A stretch of 64,000 bases of DNA. Origin: a virus. Positions 1-7,056 of the stretch are shown one piece after another. A program made the translations under genes and the position numbers. The notes under the pieces were generated by a model. It worked only from the letters and a program-made list of their open reading frames with translations. It did not search any database and was not told where the DNA came from. The stretch covers positions 18,506 through 82,505 of IMG/VR virus record IMGVR_UViG_3300035671_000001; one strand, 5' to 3'. How positions within the stretch are numbered: the stretch's first letter is position 1; each line of letters opens with the position of its first letter.

Positions 1-180
1 TTTCTGCAACAGTTCGGCGCCGATGGTGTGGAGATCAAGCTTACACCACCGCGTCAGCGACGTCCGGGACGTGTGGCTGATCGTGTGCCTGTGGCTCAGG
101 GGCCGCGCGTGCGGCGAAAGCGGACTTATCGTGGCGCCCGTCGGCGCGCGATCGATGCTGGCTTAGTGGTTCCGGTTTAG
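1..180 (+). CDS. C-terminal end of an arginine-rich protein (partial)
   Basis: An open frame runs from the first base to a TAG at 178-180, giving 59 residues with no start in the window, so this is the 3' end of a gene that begins upstream. The tail is strongly basic, with clusters such as PPRQRRPGR and RRKRTYRGARRRA. That would suit nucleic-acid binding but does not identify the protein. The next gene begins 11 bases later behind a good ribosome-binding site. No family is recognised. Confidence 0.6.
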   Translation, partial: FLQQFGADGVEIKLTPPRQRRPGRVADRVPVAQGPRVRRKRTYRGARRRAIDAGLVVPV

Positions 181-190
181 GGAGGACGAC

Positions 191-919
191 ATGAGTTTAC
201 ATCAACAGATCGCCGAGAAGGGGCACAACATTATGCCGTCGCGTGCTGTCTTCGCTAAGCGCATCAAGGAGCTGATGCACGACTGGACGGAGAACACATT
301 GGCGCTGGCGGCTGAGCTGAGCATGGCGGCGGAGACTTTCCCGCCCAATCCCAAGCGGCCAGATAGTCGGCCGGGTTTCGCTTTCTGGGCGCGACAGCAG
401 ACTGGCCTCTCTACCGGCCAGATCATTTCTCTACTGCGAGTGCACAAGAAGCTTGCCCATCGCAGTCATGGACGCATCAAAATGAGCCAGCAGGTTATGC
501 GACTGCTGATTGCCAAAGAGGTGCCGGAATCGGCTCGACAGGAAGTGTTCGGTAGAGCCGAACGTGGTGAGCACATTGCTCCTCCGGAAGCCAAGAAGAT
601 CATTGCCAAGCACAAGCTGCCGACGCCGAAGGCAGCTAATCAGCTAGCGAAGGAAGAAGGCCGTCCCGTCTTTGCCAGCGATGGCAACATCTATTTCGGC
701 ACTGATCCAGCTAGAGCCAAGGAAGGGCAGGAGCGTCGGGCCATGGTGTTCGGCGTGCGCGACGCGCTCAACCATCTCGGCAACATCCACCTCACCGGAC
801 GGGAGTTTCTCGACTACGCATTCCCCCATCAATTGTGGAGCGAGGACGAAGCCTCGGTGATTAAGAAGGCGTTGCGTTGGTTGACTGATCTCGACCGCGC
901 CTGGGACGCGCGTTCATGA
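191..919 (+). CDS. Hypothetical protein, possible DUF3102-like DNA-binding protein
   Basis: 242 aa. The ATG follows GGGAGG at a normal distance (about 181-186). The N-terminal half has a helix-turn-helix-like layout: a long helix around residues 25-45 (ELMHDWTENTLALAAELSMA), then WARQQTGLSTGQIISLLRVHKKLA around 65-90. Phage DUF3102/ParB-associated proteins carry comparable segments. The centre and C terminus are rich in Lys and Glu. Its stop overlaps the next start by 4 nt (ATGA), so it is co-translated with the following genes. The DNA-binding role is inferred. Confidence 0.7.
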   Translation: MSLHQQIAEKGHNIMPSRAVFAKRIKELMHDWTENTLALAAELSMAAETFPPNPKRPDSRPGFAFWARQQTGLSTGQIISLLRVHKKLAHRSHGRIKMSQQVMRLLIAKEVPESARQEVFGRAERGEHIAPPEAKKIIAKHKLPTPKAANQLAKEEGRPVFASDGNIYFGTDPARAKEGQERRAMVFGVRDALNHLGNIHLTGREFLDYAFPHQLWSEDEASVIKKALRWLTDLDRAWDARS

Positions 920-1416
920 CAGCACCCCAATTATTGATCGACGCCGTGCATCACGTGCTCAGCATCAAAGCAAGAGAAGGTAAGACAACGAAGCATGACG
1001 CGACTTTGATGGTACATGGCAAGATCGAGAAGGCCGGCGGCCCGACCAAGTTCGGAATCGGCGCTGCCGCATTGCGCATGGCGCTTCTGCACGTCATTGA
1101 GACCGAGGTGGCGCGGCAACTGAAGCAGATGCTGACTGAGCATGAGTATCTTCACCGGCTGCCGGCAGGCACGCCGATGGAGATCATTGCAGCCCTCGGT
1201 AAGACACCGCGATGGATCGCGGTTAGTGAAGGCACGGACGCGCAGTGGGTGTTCGCGTTGATGGCCTCACCGGAGCAGTGGATGGCGAATGCCCAGCTCA
1301 AATATAAGAAGGCAGCACAGACCAAGGACAGGGCGCGAGAGAGCGAGGAAATTAGTTTATTCCTGAAGGCACACAGGTTCGCTTCGTTGGCTGAGGCGAT
1401 GTCATTGGGGGTTTGA
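916..1416 (+). CDS. Hypothetical protein
   Basis: 166 aa, with its ATG overlapping the previous stop by 4 nt. The sequence is mostly helical and soluble, with no membrane segment or cysteine cluster. Residues 10-60 (HHVLSIKAREGKTTKHDATL) are basic. The stop at 1414-1416 directly abuts the ATG of the next gene, as expected in one translational unit. I do not recognise the family. Confidence 0.7.
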   Translation: MTAPQLLIDAVHHVLSIKAREGKTTKHDATLMVHGKIEKAGGPTKFGIGAAALRMALLHVIETEVARQLKQMLTEHEYLHRLPAGTPMEIIAALGKTPRWIAVSEGTDAQWVFALMASPEQWMANAQLKYKKAAQTKDRARESEEISLFLKAHRFASLAEAMSLGV

Positions 1417-1914
1417 ATGGCGCACATGTTTCGCGTGGACTACATTACCAATCACGTCTCCGGCTTGGTGGAGACTGGCAAGGTTATCGTCGTGGCTGAG
1501 AGTCACGAGCAGGCGCATGATGTCGTCACCACGCAATTGAATCTGCCGCCCTCGCGGACGCGCTGCGAGAGTTCGAAGATCAAGCCGCCGTGCTTTGTAG
1601 CAGAGACGAGCCAGTATTATCCGCAGGCCAAAGTCTCGGTGCGCTCGCAGCGTGACGCACCGCTGGCGCCGACGCATCGCTTCCACATCACAGTGGACGC
1701 CAACACCCATGGCCAGTCGGAGCAACAGGTCCTGCGCAAGATCGGCGAGGAGCTGCAAGCACGCGGAGCGCAGACTAAGCTGCGGCACAACATCCCGATG
1801 TCGATCGCGTGTGAGACTATCAGCCCGTCGTCGAGTCCGCCGAGCGGGCTGGAGAAGATCGAGATGTACGGTGCGCGTGGCAAGGTGCAGGGCGGGCAAG
1901 TGCGAGGCAAGTGA
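1417..1914 (+). CDS. Hypothetical protein
   Basis: 165 aa, starting with no gap after the previous stop. The first 45 residues (MAHMFRVDYITNHVSGLVE, then VIVVAESHEQAHD) look like a small alpha/beta fold. The C terminus ends in a basic, glycine-rich tail. There is no recognisable catalytic motif. Its stop overlaps the next ATG by one base. Confidence 0.65.
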   Translation: MAHMFRVDYITNHVSGLVETGKVIVVAESHEQAHDVVTTQLNLPPSRTRCESSKIKPPCFVAETSQYYPQAKVSVRSQRDAPLAPTHRFHITVDANTHGQSEQQVLRKIGEELQARGAQTKLRHNIPMSIACETISPSSSPPSGLEKIEMYGARGKVQGGQVRGK

Positions 1915-2111
1915 TGCGGACAATACGAAAAAACTTGCCCGTGCCTCTCGTCAAGAATTCGCTGGAATCTCTCGGCCGAGCCAGCGATCCGCATTGCCAC
2001 GAATGGCAACATGGCACGCACATCGACAGCTTGCCGAGAGAACAGCCGCAAGATTACTCGTCGCAAGATTACTCGCTCGATCGCTGGCGGCTGAAGGTGC
2101 GAGGAAAGTGA
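1914..2111 (+). CDS. Small hypothetical protein
   Basis: 65 aa from the ATG at 1914, which shares its A with the preceding TGA; a GTG one codon earlier is a less likely start. The sequence is basic and His/Gln-rich (SLGRASDPHCHEWQHG, then PREQPQDYSSQDYSLDRW). It contains a short duplicated string, CAAGATTACTCG, at about 2049-2072. The stop is one base before the next ATG. Function unknown. Confidence 0.5.
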   Translation: MRTIRKNLPVPLVKNSLESLGRASDPHCHEWQHGTHIDSLPREQPQDYSSQDYSLDRWRLKVRGK

Positions 2112-2112
2112 G

Positions 2113-3204
2113 ATGGCAAAACGTCCTACTCATAAGAAGTGTCGGCAGTGCGGCGAATGGTTCATGCTCGGTAAGTACGAGCGCCTCACGCGGAAGTTCT
2201 GCACTTATAGCTGCGCGTCCACACATCGCAACGCGCAGCCGAAGTGGAAAAAGCGTCAGAGTAAACTGATGAAAAAGTTGGCGACGCCGGAAGTCATGCG
2301 CGAACGCTCGCTCAAGATGTGGCGTGATCCTGCCATGCGTGCTCACCTGTCGGAGAAATCACGACAGCAGGCCAACACCAAAGAGCATCACGCCTGGATG
2401 ATAGAGCACAATAAGAAACTGTGGACGGCTCCAGAGTACGCCGAATTTCGACAGCAGCACAGTGAGCGCACTCGCAAGACGGCCAAGAAACAATGGGATG
2501 ATCCGGCGTTTCGCGAGAAGATTAGTGCCTTGACGACCGAGGCGAATAAGAAGCGCTGGGCCGATCCGGAATACAAAAAGCGAGTCGGCTTCAAGATCCG
2601 TATCGCATTCGCTCAGCCGTTGTCAAAAGCAAAGCGTTCAAAGAGTTCACGCAAACAGATGATGAGACCGGAGCAGCGAACGCGGATAAGTAAGCTATCG
2701 AAAGAGCTGTGGCAGAATCCGGAGTACCGCGCCCTCGTAACCGAAAGCAGCCGAGCTGCAGCAATCAGGAATTATCGCAATCCATTTTACCGAGTAAAGA
2801 AACTTGCGGCGTTACGAAAATGGGTGCAGTCGCCAGAAGGCCGCGCACAGATGTCCGAACTCAATAAGAAACGTTGGGAGGACCCGGAATATCGTGCGCG
2901 GCAAAAAGCTCTATGGACGCCAGAAAAGAGCGCCGCGCTAAGTGAACTGAATAGAAAACGATGGGCTGATCCCAAGTTCAAAAAGCGCGTGGCAAAGAAG
3001 ATTAGTAAGGCGAGACTCGAGAACACCAAGACACTCAGTGAGCAGAGCGAGCGAAGCAAAAAGCAATGGGCCGATCCAGAATTTAAGGCGCGTGTGAGTA
3101 AAAAAATCAGTAAGGGAAAGCGAGCCAAAAAAAAAAACGAGAACACCATCCAAGTTGAGCGAGCCACCAGAACTGAGAGTACCCGAAAAGGCGAGCGAGC
3201 CTAG
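2113..3204 (+). CDS. Zinc-cluster protein with NUMOD3-like W-x-x-P repeats, reading into the TIGR array
   Basis: 363 aa. The N terminus carries CRQCGEWF (about residues 11-18) and FCTYSC (about 34-39), a treble-clef type zinc cluster. The rest is a series of roughly ten basic repeats of the form KKRWADPEYKKR. These resemble NUMOD3 modules, which act as DNA-binding beads in GIY-YIG and HNH homing endonucleases. I see no GIY-YIG, HNH or LAGLIDADG catalytic motif, so this may be a DNA-binding protein without nuclease activity. The last 29 residues (from 3118) are encoded by the array itself, with VERATRTEST and KGERA being in-frame repeats, and the stop TAG is the start of an array spacer. Being immediately upstream of the Nop-type gene makes a link to the TIGR system possible but unproven. 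Confidence 0.75.
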   Translation: MAKRPTHKKCRQCGEWFMLGKYERLTRKFCTYSCASTHRNAQPKWKKRQSKLMKKLATPEVMRERSLKMWRDPAMRAHLSEKSRQQANTKEHHAWMIEHNKKLWTAPEYAEFRQQHSERTRKTAKKQWDDPAFREKISALTTEANKKRWADPEYKKRVGFKIRIAFAQPLSKAKRSKSSRKQMMRPEQRTRISKLSKELWQNPEYRALVTESSRAAAIRNYRNPFYRVKKLAALRKWVQSPEGRAQMSELNKKRWEDPEYRARQKALWTPEKSAALSELNRKRWADPKFKKRVAKKISKARLENTKTLSEQSERSKKQWADPEFKARVSKKISKGKRAKKKNENTIQVERATRTESTRKGERA

Positions 3205-3561
3205 CAGACGGACAGCATCATAATAGACGAGCGAGCCAAGATTAGTGAGAGCACCACGTCCGACGAGCGAGCCACGAAAGTTGAGAGCACCAAAGTGGCA
3301 GAGCGTAGCCAGAGAAAGTGAGAGCACCATTTTGAGCGAGCGAGCCATGTCCTGTGAGAGTACCAGACAAGACGAGCGTTAAGCCACTTGAAGCGAGAGT
3401 ACCAAAACGAGTGAGCGAGCCAAGCGCGAAGAGAGCACCATGCAAGTTGAGCGAGCCATGTCCCATGAGAGTACCAAAAATCAGGAGCGAGCCAAGCGAG
3501 CCGAGAGCACCAATAGTCAAGAGCGAGCCATAACTACAGTGAGTACCAGAACAGGAGAGCG
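3118..3561 (+). repeat. TIGR array, segment 1 (about 12 dual-spacer units)
   Basis: Two 9-nt repeats alternate: A = GAGCGAGCC and B = GAGAGYACC. Each is followed by a different 9-nt spacer, giving a 36-nt period. A degenerate first A (AAGCGAGCC, 3118-3126) is followed by an A-rich 12-nt spacer. Regular units then run to B = GTGAGTACC (3539-3547), spacer AGAACAGGA (3548-3556) and a truncated A, GAGCG (3557-3561). A variants with internal insertions occur at 3301 (GAGCGTAGCC) and 3374 (GAGCGTTAAGCC). Spacers start with A far more often than chance, so the conserved part may be 10 nt. By analogy with TIGR arrays, the + strand transcript would be cut into 36-nt guide RNAs with two spacers each; the processing is inferred. 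Confidence 0.9.
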
Positions 3562-3564
3562 AAA

Positions 3565-4353
3565 ATGACAGACGTTGCAGCAGTCCAAGCCTTAACGCGT
3601 GATCTACGAAACGCCGCCGCGACAATGACGCGAGACGAAGCGCGATTCCTCGTTGATGCGTATTACATCATTCAAGACGATCGGAAGCGATCGGCCAACC
3701 AAGTGCGTTCTATGAAGGAGGAGCCACACGCCGTCCTTCAGTGGTTCTTCGATCAGAACGTCACGCTTGAAGGACAAATCAAGCGCGCCCTCGATTCGTA
3801 TTCCGACGCCAGCAAGATCGGCCTTTGGATGAAAGGAGTTTACGGAATCGGCCCGGTGATCGCGGCCGGGCTGCTCGCGCATATTGAGATCGACGACAGC
3901 ACTCCAACCGTGGGTCACATCTGGCGCTTTGCCGGACTTGATCCGACGGTGAAGTGGGAGAAGGGCCAGAAGCGGCCGTGGAATACTCAGCTCAAGACGC
4001 TGTGCTGGCACATCGGGCAGAGCTTCATGAAATTCTCAGGCCGCGACGAATGCCGCTATGGTAAGTTCTACCTTGCCCGGAAAAAGTTTGAAGTCGAGCG
4101 CAACGACTCAGGCGAGAACGCTGAGCTGGCGAAGACGCTGTTGCCGAAGTTCAACAAGAGCACCGACGCATACAAACATCTGCTCGGTGGGAAGCTGCCG
4201 CCGGCACAGATCGATGGGCGTGCACGTCGGTGGGCGGTGAAGCTTTTTCTCTCCCACATGCATGCTCAGTGGTTTAGATTGGAATTGGGCAAGGAGCCCC
4301 CCAAGCCATACGCGATTACGCAGCTCGGACATGGACACATGATTGAGCCATAG
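3565..4353 (+). CDS. tasA: TasA-like Nop/IS110-type protein of a TIGR-Tas system
   Basis: 262 aa. Residues 91-107 (GVYGIGPVIAAGLLAHI) and 116-127 (VGHIWRFAGLDP), followed by a basic helical stretch at 130-160, match the helix-hairpin-helix/Nop-type core shared by IS110-family transposases and snoRNP Nop proteins. The N-terminal 90 residues are helical. No DEDD/RuvC or HNH catalytic domain is visible, so it fits the nuclease-less TasA class better than TasR or TasH. Known TIGR-Tas members bind 36-nt dual-spacer RNAs that direct them to DNA; activity here is inferred from family and context. The ribosome-binding site AGGAGA (3554-3558) lies in the last spacer and repeat of array 1. The final codons (ATT GAG CCA TAG) form a degenerate A repeat (4341-4349), and the stop lies in the first spacer of array 2. 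The gene is therefore fused to both arrays and probably co-transcribed. It could be mislabelled as a transposase, but no IS ends are seen. Confidence 0.88.
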   Translation: MTDVAAVQALTRDLRNAAATMTRDEARFLVDAYYIIQDDRKRSANQVRSMKEEPHAVLQWFFDQNVTLEGQIKRALDSYSDASKIGLWMKGVYGIGPVIAAGLLAHIEIDDSTPTVGHIWRFAGLDPTVKWEKGQKRPWNTQLKTLCWHIGQSFMKFSGRDECRYGKFYLARKKFEVERNDSGENAELAKTLLPKFNKSTDAYKHLLGGKLPPAQIDGRARRWAVKLFLSHMHAQWFRLELGKEPPKPYAITQLGHGHMIEP

Positions 4354-6274
4354 GGTTTGAGAGCACCATCGAAGTCGAGCGAGCCACACGGACAGAGAGC
4401 ACCACGATCATGGAGCGAGCCACGGACCTAGAGAGCACCACATAGGCGGAGCGAGCCAGAACACTTGAGAGCATCACGCGTGAGGAGCGAGCCAGACGAG
4501 ACGAGAGCATCATCCTCGATGAGCGAGCCACTGCGGCTGACTGTACCTATAGGAACGAGCGAGCCATTCTACACGAGAGTACCAAGCGAGCCGAGCGTTT
4601 CAGCCATGTAGAACGACAGCATCAGAGCCGAAGAGCGAGCCATGGGAGATGAGAGCACCACGTTGACAAAGCAAGCCATGATCTTTGAGAGCACCAAGCG
4701 AGCCGAGCGTTAAGCCAAGGAGCAAGAGTGCACCACATTGTGCGAGCGAGCCAGAAAACGCGAGAGTACCAAGGCTAGAGAGCGAGCCAAACCGTAAGAG
4801 AGCACCACAAAAAGCGAGCGAGCCGAGGGAGCTGAGAGTACCATATATGAGGAGCGAGCCATAAAGCGCGAGAGCACCATCCTCGACGTGCGAGCCATGC
4901 TCACTGAGAGTACCAAAATGAGCGAGCGAGCCAGAGCCCAAGAGAGCACCATCTGCTCAGAGCGTAGCCAAATGAGCAGAGTCGTACCAACATAGGAGAG
5001 CGTAGCCAAGATCGACGAGCGTACCCTGTCGGAGGAGCGAGCCAAAGACGATGAGAGCACCATGGTGAATGAGCGTAGCCACAAGACAGGACAGCATCAT
5101 GCGATTTGAGCGAGCCACTTCCCAAGAGAGTACCAAGCGAGCCGTGCGAGCCATGGGTAGCGACAGCACCATATGAAGAGAGCGAGCCACCGTTGATGAG
5201 AGCGCCATGCCAAGCGAGCGAGCCACAGAACTTGCGAGTACCATGTCGTAGGAGCGAGCCAGCGGTAACGAGAGTACCATGGCGACGGAGCGAGTCATCG
5301 CCGCAGAGAGCACCACACGAAGTAAGCGAGCCAATGCGCGTCGAGAGTACCAAATAAGATGAGCGAGCCATGCAGGACGAGAGCACCATCACGCCAGAGC
5401 GCAGCCACAGCCACAGAGAGCACCATCGCTTAAGAGCGAGCCTTACCAGACGAGAGTACCCTACGATCAGAGCGAGCCAAGTCACAGGAGAGCACCAAGC
5501 AAGGAGAGCGAGCCAGGGCGAGAGAGAGCACCACTACGCGCGAGCGAGCCACGGCGATTGTGAGTACCACGAAAAATGAGCGAGCCTTGTAAGAGGAGTG
5601 CACCAAATCATATGAGCGAGCCTTCGGCCGGGTGAGTACCATTGAACATGAGCGAGCCGGAAAACGCGAGAGTACCAAAAAGCGTGAGCGAACCAATGAC
5701 GAAGAGAGTACCAAAAGGAATAAGTGAGCCAGGGTGTGAGAGAGTACCAAGCGGGCCGAGCGTAGCCATCGGCAGGGAGCGTGCCATATGATCAGAGCGC
5801 TAGCCACGTATGATGAGAGCACCAAGCGCAGTGAGCGAGCCAGTAGCCAAGGGAGCACCAAGTCGGCCGAGCGTTTCAGCCATGCTGATGGAGTTGCACC
5901 ACATCAGACGAGCGAGCCTTCCCGCCGGAGAGTACCAAGCAAGCTGAGTGAGCCGTGAAGTCTGAGAGCACCATATCGGCGGAGCGAGCCACGCCGAACG
6001 ACAGTACCAAACCCGCCGAGCGAGCCAACGCGATCGAGAGTACCAAGCTGACCGCGCGAGCCATCGACCGCGAGAGCACCATTGCGCATGAGCGAGCCAC
6101 GTCGATCGAGAGGACCAAACCACAAGAGCGAGCCAACCAGCGCGAGAGCACCAGATCGCCGGAGCGAGCCATACCGTTTGAGAGCACCACAGAAGCTGAG
6201 CGAGCCTGCGCAGTAGAGAGCACCAACGCAAGAGAGTGAGCCACCCACGATGAGAGTACCACGCCCCGTGAGCG
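4341..6274 (+). repeat. TIGR array, segment 2 (about 53 dual-spacer units)
   Basis: This array has the same alternation as segment 1: GAGCGAGCC, N9, GAGAGYACC, N9. It runs from a degenerate A (GATTGAGCC, 4341-4349) overlapping the end of tasA to a truncated A (GAGCG, 6270-6274). My manual parse gives about 53 B repeats and more than 100 spacers. Almost all spacers are 9 nt; an example of 10 nt precedes the B repeat at 5343. B variants include GACAGCATC, GTGAGTACC and GAGTGCACC. A variants carry insertions after GAGCG, for instance GAGCGTTTCAGCC (4593-4605, and again near 5870). The spacer AAGCGAGCC, itself an A-like sequence, recurs several times (near 4582, 4695 and 5134), usually before a variant A repeat. 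Other spacers look unique. Truncated GAGCG ends both array segments. Confidence 0.9.
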
Positions 6275-6344
6275 TCCTCCGAGAATAGCGGGGAGAACGT
6301 AAGCAATCGGACTCGACTCTAACGGCCGAATCGTTTTCAAAGAG

Positions 6345-6380
6345 AAGGCCCGCTCGGGCGGCGAACCCCGGCGGGCCTTT
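6345..6380 (+). terminator. Putative terminator after the TIGR array
   Basis: AAGGCCCGC (6345-6353) is perfectly complementary to GCGGGCCTT (6371-6379), a 9-bp GC stem enclosing a 17-nt loop. The run of T after it is short (CTTTAA), so termination may be weak. Its place 70 nt after the last array repeat suits an end of the array transcript. Confidence 0.5.
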
Positions 6381-6487
6381 AACGCGAGCAACCTATTATT
6401 CTAAGGCGGGTTGCTGCGCTCCTCGAACACCTGTGAGGCAGGTGCCGATGCACAATACCTACATTGCGATTCGGTTCCGCGCAAGAT

Positions 6488-6518
6488 TTTGTGCACAGGG
6501 TTATGCCCTGTCCACAAA
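6488..6518. promoter_or_regulatory. 13-bp near-perfect inverted repeat (operator or hairpin)
   Basis: The arms 6488-6500 (TTTGTGCACAGGG) and 6506-6518 (CCCTGTCCACAAA) pair with one mismatch around a 5-nt centre (TTATG). There is no T-run after it. It could be a repressor or activator site, or an RNA hairpin. The neighbourhood has no convincing ORF. Confidence 0.4.
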
Positions 6519-6545
6519 GTGTTGTGTCTGATTTGCGACATTAAC

Positions 6546-6576
6546 GGGCTGCTAGCGAAAGCTGGTGGCCCTTTTT
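6546..6576 (+). terminator. Intrinsic terminator with GAAA tetraloop
   Basis: GGGCTGCTAGC (6546-6556) pairs along its full 11 bp (some G-U) with GCTGGTGGCCC (6561-6571) across a GAAA tetraloop, followed directly by TTTTT (6572-6576). This is a classical rho-independent terminator reading on the + strand. It separates the array transcript from what follows. Confidence 0.75.
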
Positions 6577-7049
6577 GCGTTTGCTGGAGCCTCGAACGTG
6601 CCGCACGTCGGTAGAGAGGCGGCCAGCGCCCGGACCATCTAGGGCGATCTGAGGGATGCTGAGGCCGGTCAACAGATGGGCGATGAGCCCTGAGCAATAC
6701 GGTCGGAGGCGCCTGGACCCTAGAGTCGCCGGGAAGGAGGCCGGGAGGCGGTGGTCTGGTGTTCGAACGCCCACTGCCGCCTCCTCGGTCCACTGCCCTG
6801 TGAGGCGGTGCGGAGCCGGGTGTGAGCGCCCTCTCGGAGGGAGTGCTGGCCGCAGGGCGCCGATAGCAAAATCATGTGGCCATGGACCGTGGCGGAGTGA
6901 CGACCGTCATAGGTGCCCGTAAGGGCGGGACAGTCGTCCCCAGCACCGGATGACTTCTCAGCTCATGGTAGCTGAGCCTCATCCGGGTGTTGGAGGACTC
7001 TAGAAGGATTCGTAGCCGAGCAGAAAGCTCTCTTAGAGAACACTCTCTC
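6577..7049 (+). ncRNA. Candidate structured non-coding RNA region
   Basis: About 470 nt with no convincing ORF and many strong stems. GGAGGCGG pairs with CCGCCTCC around about 6738-6785, with an inner GGTGT-TCGA-ACGCC hairpin. GCCCTC-TCGG-AGGG is near 6830. A long two-part stem has its outer arms at 6941-6953 and 6979-6992 and an inner CTCAGCT/AGCTGAG hairpin at 6957-6976. Position between a strong terminator and the helicase start suggests either a separate RNA or a very long helicase leader. It does not match the conserved cores of RNase P RNA, tmRNA or a standard tRNA that I checked by eye. The boundaries are approximate. Confidence 0.35.
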
Positions 7050-7056
7050 AAAGGAA

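Noticed and set aside
3565-4353. IS110-family insertion sequence
   Set aside because: The N-terminal DEDD catalytic domain is missing, no IS ends or bridge-RNA-type flanks are evident, and array repeats abut the gene on both sides.
3118-6274. Reading the repeats as a CRISPR array
   Set aside because: Repeats and spacers are only 9 nt, two different repeats alternate, and no cas gene is present. The dimensions fit TIGR, not CRISPR.
4359-6274. Reading the array as a repetitive protein (ERA/EST on the + strand, ARS/VLS on the minus strand)
   Set aside because: The 36-nt period keeps frames open by chance. Spacers contain in-frame stops (for example TAGCAGACG, TTGTAAGAG), and insertions of 1-4 nt break the frame. 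The conserved unit is DNA/RNA, not amino acids.
6488-6518. DnaA boxes or a replication origin
   Set aside because: Only one imperfect TGTCCACAA-like match is present, with no cluster and no AT-rich unwinding region next to it.
6738-6785. Possible tRNA because of a TTCGAAC string and a GC-rich terminal stem
   Set aside because: The distance from the T-loop-like string to the acceptor-like stem is wrong, and no D arm or anticodon arm can be placed.
6401-6793. Minus-strand ORFs in the hairpin-rich region
   Set aside because: They run across terminators and stems, have Arg/Pro-rich composition typical of antisense to GC-rich DNA, and lack ribosome-binding sites.
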